A DNA stretch of 64,000 nucleotides from NCBI GenBank assembly GCA_945903265.1, contig CAMDNQ010000005.1:115787-179786 (forward strand), written 5' to 3'. The DNA comes from Candidatus Sulfopaludibacter sp. SbA3 (lineage in GTDB: Bacteria > Acidobacteriota > Vicinamibacteria > Vicinamibacterales > UBA2999). Positions 60,893-64,000 of the stretch are shown here, one piece after another. Each line of letters starts with the position of its first letter. Positions within the stretch are counted from its first letter, which is position 1. The notes below the pieces were generated by a model. It was not told the origin of the DNA and did not search any database. It saw only the letters and a list, made by a program, of their open reading frames with translations. A program made the position numbers and the translations under genes.

Positions 60893-61080
60893 CACAAAGA
60901 ACACAAAGATCACGAAGAACCGCGGTGGACCCGTTCATCGATCCCCAGGACTACCGCGCCTACCTCAACACCGCCGAGGCGGAATTGCGCCAAGGGGTGG
61001 TGCACTAGCAGCGCCCACGTCGGAGAACAAGCTTCGTGTTCTTCGTGCCCTTTGTGGCTGATTCTTCGTGCCTTCGTGGC
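60893..61080. repeat. Facing nonamer repeats around a tiny reading frame
   Basis: CACAAAGAA, CACAAAGAT, CACGAAGAA (60893-60919) face the inverse series TTCGTGTTC, TTCGTGCCC, TTTGTGGC and TTCGTGCC/TTCGTGGC (about 61027-61077). Between them lies a 27-residue open frame (GTG 60925 to stop 61008) beginning VDPFIDPQDYRAYLN, possibly a gene remnant. The arrangement looks like a small cassette flanked by inverted repeats, or two separate terminator-like repeats. Confidence 0.6.
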
Positions 61081-61694
61081 TAGAAACCGGCCACGTACGG
61101 GAGCTTCTCCGACGCCGCGGTCACTTCCTCGTAGCGGTCCAGGAGCATCCCGGTCGTGTCCCACGCGCCGGTGAGGAGCGCATCCTTGGCCGAGGCCGGC
61201 AGCGACAGGGGAATGCGAAGATCGCCGAGCTCGCACATCGACGCCTTCACATCGATACGCAGGGTCAGATTGGGGCGCTGCTCCACGCGCGTCTGTAGCT
61301 CCGTAATCTGATCGGGCGACGCGTTCAGGCACGCCAGGCCGATCAGCATCGAGTTTCCAAAGAAGATCTCCGAAAACGACTCCGCGATCACGGCGCGGAA
61401 ACCGGCGCGGTAGAGCCCCTGGGGCGCGTGCTCGCGCGATGAGCCGCAGCCGAAGTTCCGATTGACGACGAGGATCGTGGCGCCGCGGAAGCGCGGGTCA
61501 TCGAACGGGTGCGTCGACGTGACGCGATCCCCGCCGGCCGACCCCGTGCGCTCGTCCTCGAAGAGGTGCAGTTCCATGCCCTCGAACGTGATCGCCCGCA
61601 GGTAGCGCGCGGGGAGGATGCGGTCCGTGTCGATGTCGTCGCCGCGCATGGGCAGCGCAGTCCCTTCAATGCGTTCGATGCGATGAATAGCCAT
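61080..61694 (-). CDS. leuD: 3-Isopropylmalate dehydratase small subunit
   Basis: 204 residues from ATG at 61694, which overlaps the leuC stop by one base (TAATG). Swivel domain of isopropylmalate isomerase: GDDIDTDRILPARYLRAIT, NRNFGCGSSREHAPQGL (substrate-binding serine loop), FSEIFFGNSMLIGL. Longer C-terminus (to AASEKLPYVAGF) of the bacterial type. It assembles with LeuC. Stop is at 61080, inside the inverted repeat region. Confidence 0.96.
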   Translation of the reverse strand: MAIHRIERIEGTALPMRGDDIDTDRILPARYLRAITFEGMELHLFEDERTGSAGGDRVTSTHPFDDPRFRGATILVVNRNFGCGSSREHAPQGLYRAGFRAVIAESFSEIFFGNSMLIGLACLNASPDQITELQTRVEQRPNLTLRIDVKASMCELGDLRIPLSLPASAKDALLTGAWDTTGMLLDRYEEVTAASEKLPYVAGF

Positions 61695-63100
61695 TACGAC
61701 ACCTTCTCGAACTGGCGAATGTCCGTGACAGCGCCCGTAATGGCCGCGGCCGCGACCATCGCCGGGCTCATGAGCAGCGTCCGGCCTTCGGGACTGCCCT
61801 GCCGGCCCTTGAAATTCCGATTGGACGACGAGGCGCAGACCTGTGAGCCGACCAGCTTGTCGGGATTCATGCCCAGGCACATGGAGCAGCCGGCGCCACG
61901 CCACTCGAATCCTGCGTCACGGAAGATCTGATCGAGCCCCTCGCTCTCCGCAGCGCGCTTGATCGACACCGACCCGGGAACGACGAGCGCCTTGACGTGC
62001 GGCGCGACACGATGACCGCGAACGATCCGCGCAGCTTCGCGCAGGTCTGACAGCCGTGAATTGGTGCAGGACCCGATGAAGGCCACGTCGATCTTCATGC
62101 CGGCCATCGCCTCGCCGCCCTTGAAGCCCATGTACCCGAGTGCGTCCGCCACGGCTTTCGGATCCGCGTCCTGCTCATTGCCGGATGGCACACGTCCCGT
62201 CACCGGCACGGACTGTCCCGGATTCACGCCCCAGGTCACGACCGGCGTGAGTTCCTCTGCCTTGATGACCACGTCATCGTCGTAGCGGGCATCGGCATCC
62301 GAGGCCATCGAGCGCCACCAGGCCCTCGCGCGCTCGAATGCGTCGCCGGCCGGCGCGAACGCGCGCCCCTTCAGATACGCGAACGTCGTCTCGTCGGGGT
62401 TCACGTAGCCGACGCGCGCGCCGCCCTCGATCGACATGTTGCAGATGGTCATACGCTCGTCCATCGACATCCGCTCGATCGTGTCGCCGGCGTACTCGTA
62501 CGCGTAGCCAACGCCGCCGCCGACGCCGAGACGATTGATGATCGTGAGAATCACGTCCTTGGCATAGACGCCTTCGGGCAGCTTCCCCGTGACGCGGATC
62601 CGGCGCACTTTCATCGGCTCGAGTGCCAGGCACTGCGACGCCAGGACGTCGCGCACCTGCGAGGTGCCAATCCCGAATGCGACAGCGCCGAACGCGCCAT
62701 GGGTCGACGTGTGGCTGTCACCGCAGGCGAGCGTGATTCCCGGCTGCGTGAGGCCGAGCTCGGGACCAATGACATGGACGATGCCCTGGCGGTCGTCGTC
62801 GAGGCCGGCGAGGCGGATGCCGAACTCGCGGCAGTTGCGCTCGAGCGCGGTGATCATGTCTTCGGCCATCACGTCCAGGAACGGGCGCGTGCGCTCGCGC
62901 GTCGGCACAATGTGATCGACGGTGGCGAACGTGCGATCGGTCCGCGCGACTTTCCAGCCGCGGGCGCGCAGCGCGTCGAAGGCCTGCGGCGACGTGACCT
63001 CGTGGACGAGATGCAGGCCGATGAACAGCTGCGTCTGGCCGGTCGACAGCGTGCGGACCGTATGCAGGTCCCAGACTTTCTGCAGAAGCGTTTTTGCCAT
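61694..63100 (-). CDS. leuC: 3-Isopropylmalate dehydratase large subunit
   Basis: 468 residues, aconitase-type iron-sulfur protein. Cluster cysteines: [12 protein letters not shown] (about 350), and [12 protein letters not shown] near 410. Substrate-binding motifs [14 protein letters not shown] and [10 protein letters not shown] are present (here [14 protein letters not shown]). With leuD it isomerises 2- to 3-isopropylmalate. The leuD ATG overlaps the stop. leuB is not in this window. The 3-methyladenine glycosylase ends 9 bases upstream of its start, so a longer operon is possible. Confidence 0.97.
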   Translation of the reverse strand: MAKTLLQKVWDLHTVRTLSTGQTQLFIGLHLVHEVTSPQAFDALRARGWKVARTDRTFATVDHIVPTRERTRPFLDVMAEDMITALERNCREFGIRLAGLDDDRQGIVHVIGPELGLTQPGITLACGDSHTSTHGAFGAVAFGIGTSQVRDVLASQCLALEPMKVRRIRVTGKLPEGVYAKDVILTIINRLGVGGGVGYAYEYAGDTIERMSMDERMTICNMSIEGGARVGYVNPDETTFAYLKGRAFAPAGDAFERARAWWRSMASDADARYDDDVVIKAEELTPVVTWGVNPGQSVPVTGRVPSGNEQDADPKAVADALGYMGFKGGEAMAGMKIDVAFIGSCTNSRLSDLREAARIVRGHRVAPHVKALVVPGSVSIKRAAESEGLDQIFRDAGFEWRGAGCSMCLGMNPDKLVGSQVCASSSNRNFKGRQGSPEGRTLLMSPAMVAAAAITGAVTDIRQFEKVS

Positions 63101-63109
63101 GGATCTATT

Positions 63110-63709
63110 TCACTTTATCACTCGACCTGACACCGAGGGATGGCCGGTAATCCAGCAGCGCCACGGCTGCTCGACGCCGACGCGGATGCCGATGCGCGAA
63201 CCCCACGACACACCGGCGATGCGGCAACCGCGATCTTCGATCGTCAGGCGGCTCGAGGCGAGATCCAGCTGGTTCTCCGACAATGAAATTCCGAGCGCTT
63301 TCGTCAGATTGCCGGGTCCCCGGCAGAGATCCCGCTCGGCGACATGCGCGCCGCGCCGCGTGTGCATCAGTGCCACGCCGTCCACCGGCGCCAGCGCCCG
63401 AATGAGGACCGCGGCCGGATGGCCGTCCGCCTCGGTCACCGCGTTCACCAGATAGTGGATGCCGTAGTTCAGATACACGTAGGCGATGCCTGGTGGGCCG
63501 TAGAGCGGAGCATTTCGCCGTGTAGGCCCGGGGGCCGCATGGCAGGCTGGATCGTCCTCGCCGATGTAGGCCTCGGTTTCCACGATCATCCCGGACGCGA
63601 TCCCCGACGCCGTGCGATGCACGAGGACTTTGCCGAGCAGCTGCTCGGCGACCTTCAGTGTCGGCCGGTTGTAGAAGGAATGCGGGAGCTTACTTCGTCG
63701 CGTAGGCAT
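63110..63709 (-). CDS. 3-Methyladenine DNA glycosylase (Mpg/AAG family)
   Basis: 199 residues, complete AAG fold: [38 protein letters not shown] (catalytic Glu in ETEAY), [33 protein letters not shown], and the C-terminal RIGIRVG. It removes alkylated bases. Its ATG at 63709 lies 20 bases inside the 3' end of uvrA, so the two are translationally linked: excision-repair and base-excision repair genes in one unit. Confidence 0.95.
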   Translation of the reverse strand: MPTRRSKLPHSFYNRPTLKVAEQLLGKVLVHRTASGIASGMIVETEAYIGEDDPACHAAPGPTRRNAPLYGPPGIAYVYLNYGIHYLVNAVTEADGHPAAVLIRALAPVDGVALMHTRRGAHVAERDLCRGPGNLTKALGISLSENQLDLASSRLTIEDRGCRIAGVSWGSRIGIRVGVEQPWRCWITGHPSVSGRVIK

Positions 63710-64000
63710 GCGCTCGTCCCGCGGCCAGGACCTCGCGCAAGGCTCGTCCCGTGTGCGACGCGTCGTTCTCCGCCACCTTTTCAGGGGTGCCGGTGGCGAC
63801 GACCTGCCCGCCCCCCTCGCCGCCCTCAGGACCGAGGTCGATGACGTAGTCCGCCGTCTTGATCACGTCGAGGTTGTGCTCGATGACGAGCAGCGTGTGG
63901 CCTGCCTCGACCAGCTTTCGGAACGCCGCCAGCAGCTTCGCAATGTCGTCGAAGTGCAGCCCCGTCGTCGGCTCGTCGAGGATAAAGAGCAGCCGCTCGC
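63690..64000 (-). CDS. uvrA: Excinuclease ABC subunit A (partial, C-terminus only)
   Basis: About 102 residues at the C-terminal end of UvrA: the second ABC ATPase Walker B and D-loop ([33 protein letters not shown]), H-loop [27 protein letters not shown], and a short tail ending YATK. The signature motif and zinc region are beyond the window. Overlaps the glycosylase gene. Reading direction is toward the leu genes. Confidence 0.97.
   Translation of the reverse strand, partial: ERLLFILDEPTTGLHFDDIAKLLAAFRKLVEAGHTLLVIEHNLDVIKTADYVIDLGPEGGEGGGQVVATGTPEKVAENDASHTGRALREVLAAGRAHAYATK

Noticed and set aside
60925..61008. 27-residue frame between facing repeats as a gene
   Set aside because: No ribosome-binding site, no family match and only 27 residues; noted as a possible remnant only.

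Overview
High-GC chromosomal DNA from a free-living Gram-negative-type bacterium with an outer membrane (TonB-family protein, outer-membrane barrels, periplasmic c-type cytochromes). The mix of genes (KaiBC outside cyanobacteria, many PAS histidine kinases, NrfHA, Ku, leuCD with a short leuA, heptameric intergenic repeats) suggests Acidobacteriota, perhaps the Vicinamibacteria, but this is inference and no rRNA gene is present to confirm it. No tRNA, CRISPR array, transposase, prophage gene or replication origin was recognised.

Layout. 0-5 kb: a minus-strand clock-like operon, response regulator - kaiC - kaiB - hybrid kinase - response regulator (cut by the window edge). 5-6.4 kb: a tandem duplication of a small exported/membrane protein gene, each copy keeping a sigma-54-like promoter. 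6.4-21.7 kb: mostly housekeeping genes (GAF/PAS kinase, MEDS protein, prfC, HIT, HU, rpsA, histone-H1-like/DUF6335 protein, cmk, hydrolase, pseudouridine synthase, scpA/scpB, trpS, site-2 protease, M48 lipoprotein). 22-33.4 kb: an accessory regulatory block with universal stress proteins, two paralogous NtrC-type regulators, an NtrB-like kinase, paired DUF6644-like membrane proteins, TonB/VIT1 genes and a kinase with two FixL-like PAS domains. 33.4-44.8 kb: a respiratory block with c-type cytochromes, a cytochrome-barrel fusion, a pentaheme cytochrome, an operon YceI - SRPBCC - nrfH - nrfA - cupin, and a divergent outer-membrane barrel. 44.8-64 kb: uvrC, CDP-alcohol phosphatidyltransferase, a four-gene kinase/regulator cluster (one kinase lacks its phospho-acceptor His), Ku, tdk, efp, hsp20, htrA, mscS, leuA, a LysR regulator, leuD, leuC, a 3-methyladenine glycosylase and the 3' end of uvrA.

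How it works together. Reading the intergenic DNA shows up to ten sites with correct -24/-12 (sigma-54) spacing. They lie in front of the duplicated small proteins, a stress protein, an NtrC-type regulator, the TonB/VIT1 operon, the ferritin-like/cytochrome operon, the nrfHA operon, the divergent barrel and the later kinase cluster. Several are accompanied by an AT-core palindrome resembling GGGAATTTTCCC, a candidate enhancer for the NtrC-type regulators encoded in the window. The simplest reading is a redox/oxygen-responsive sigma-54 regulon controlling nitrite ammonification, periplasmic electron transport and stress proteins. A second genome-wide trait is a family of short tandem heptamer (sometimes 8- or 9-mer) repeats, each with its own unit, in gaps between genes and running into the coding ends of several genes.
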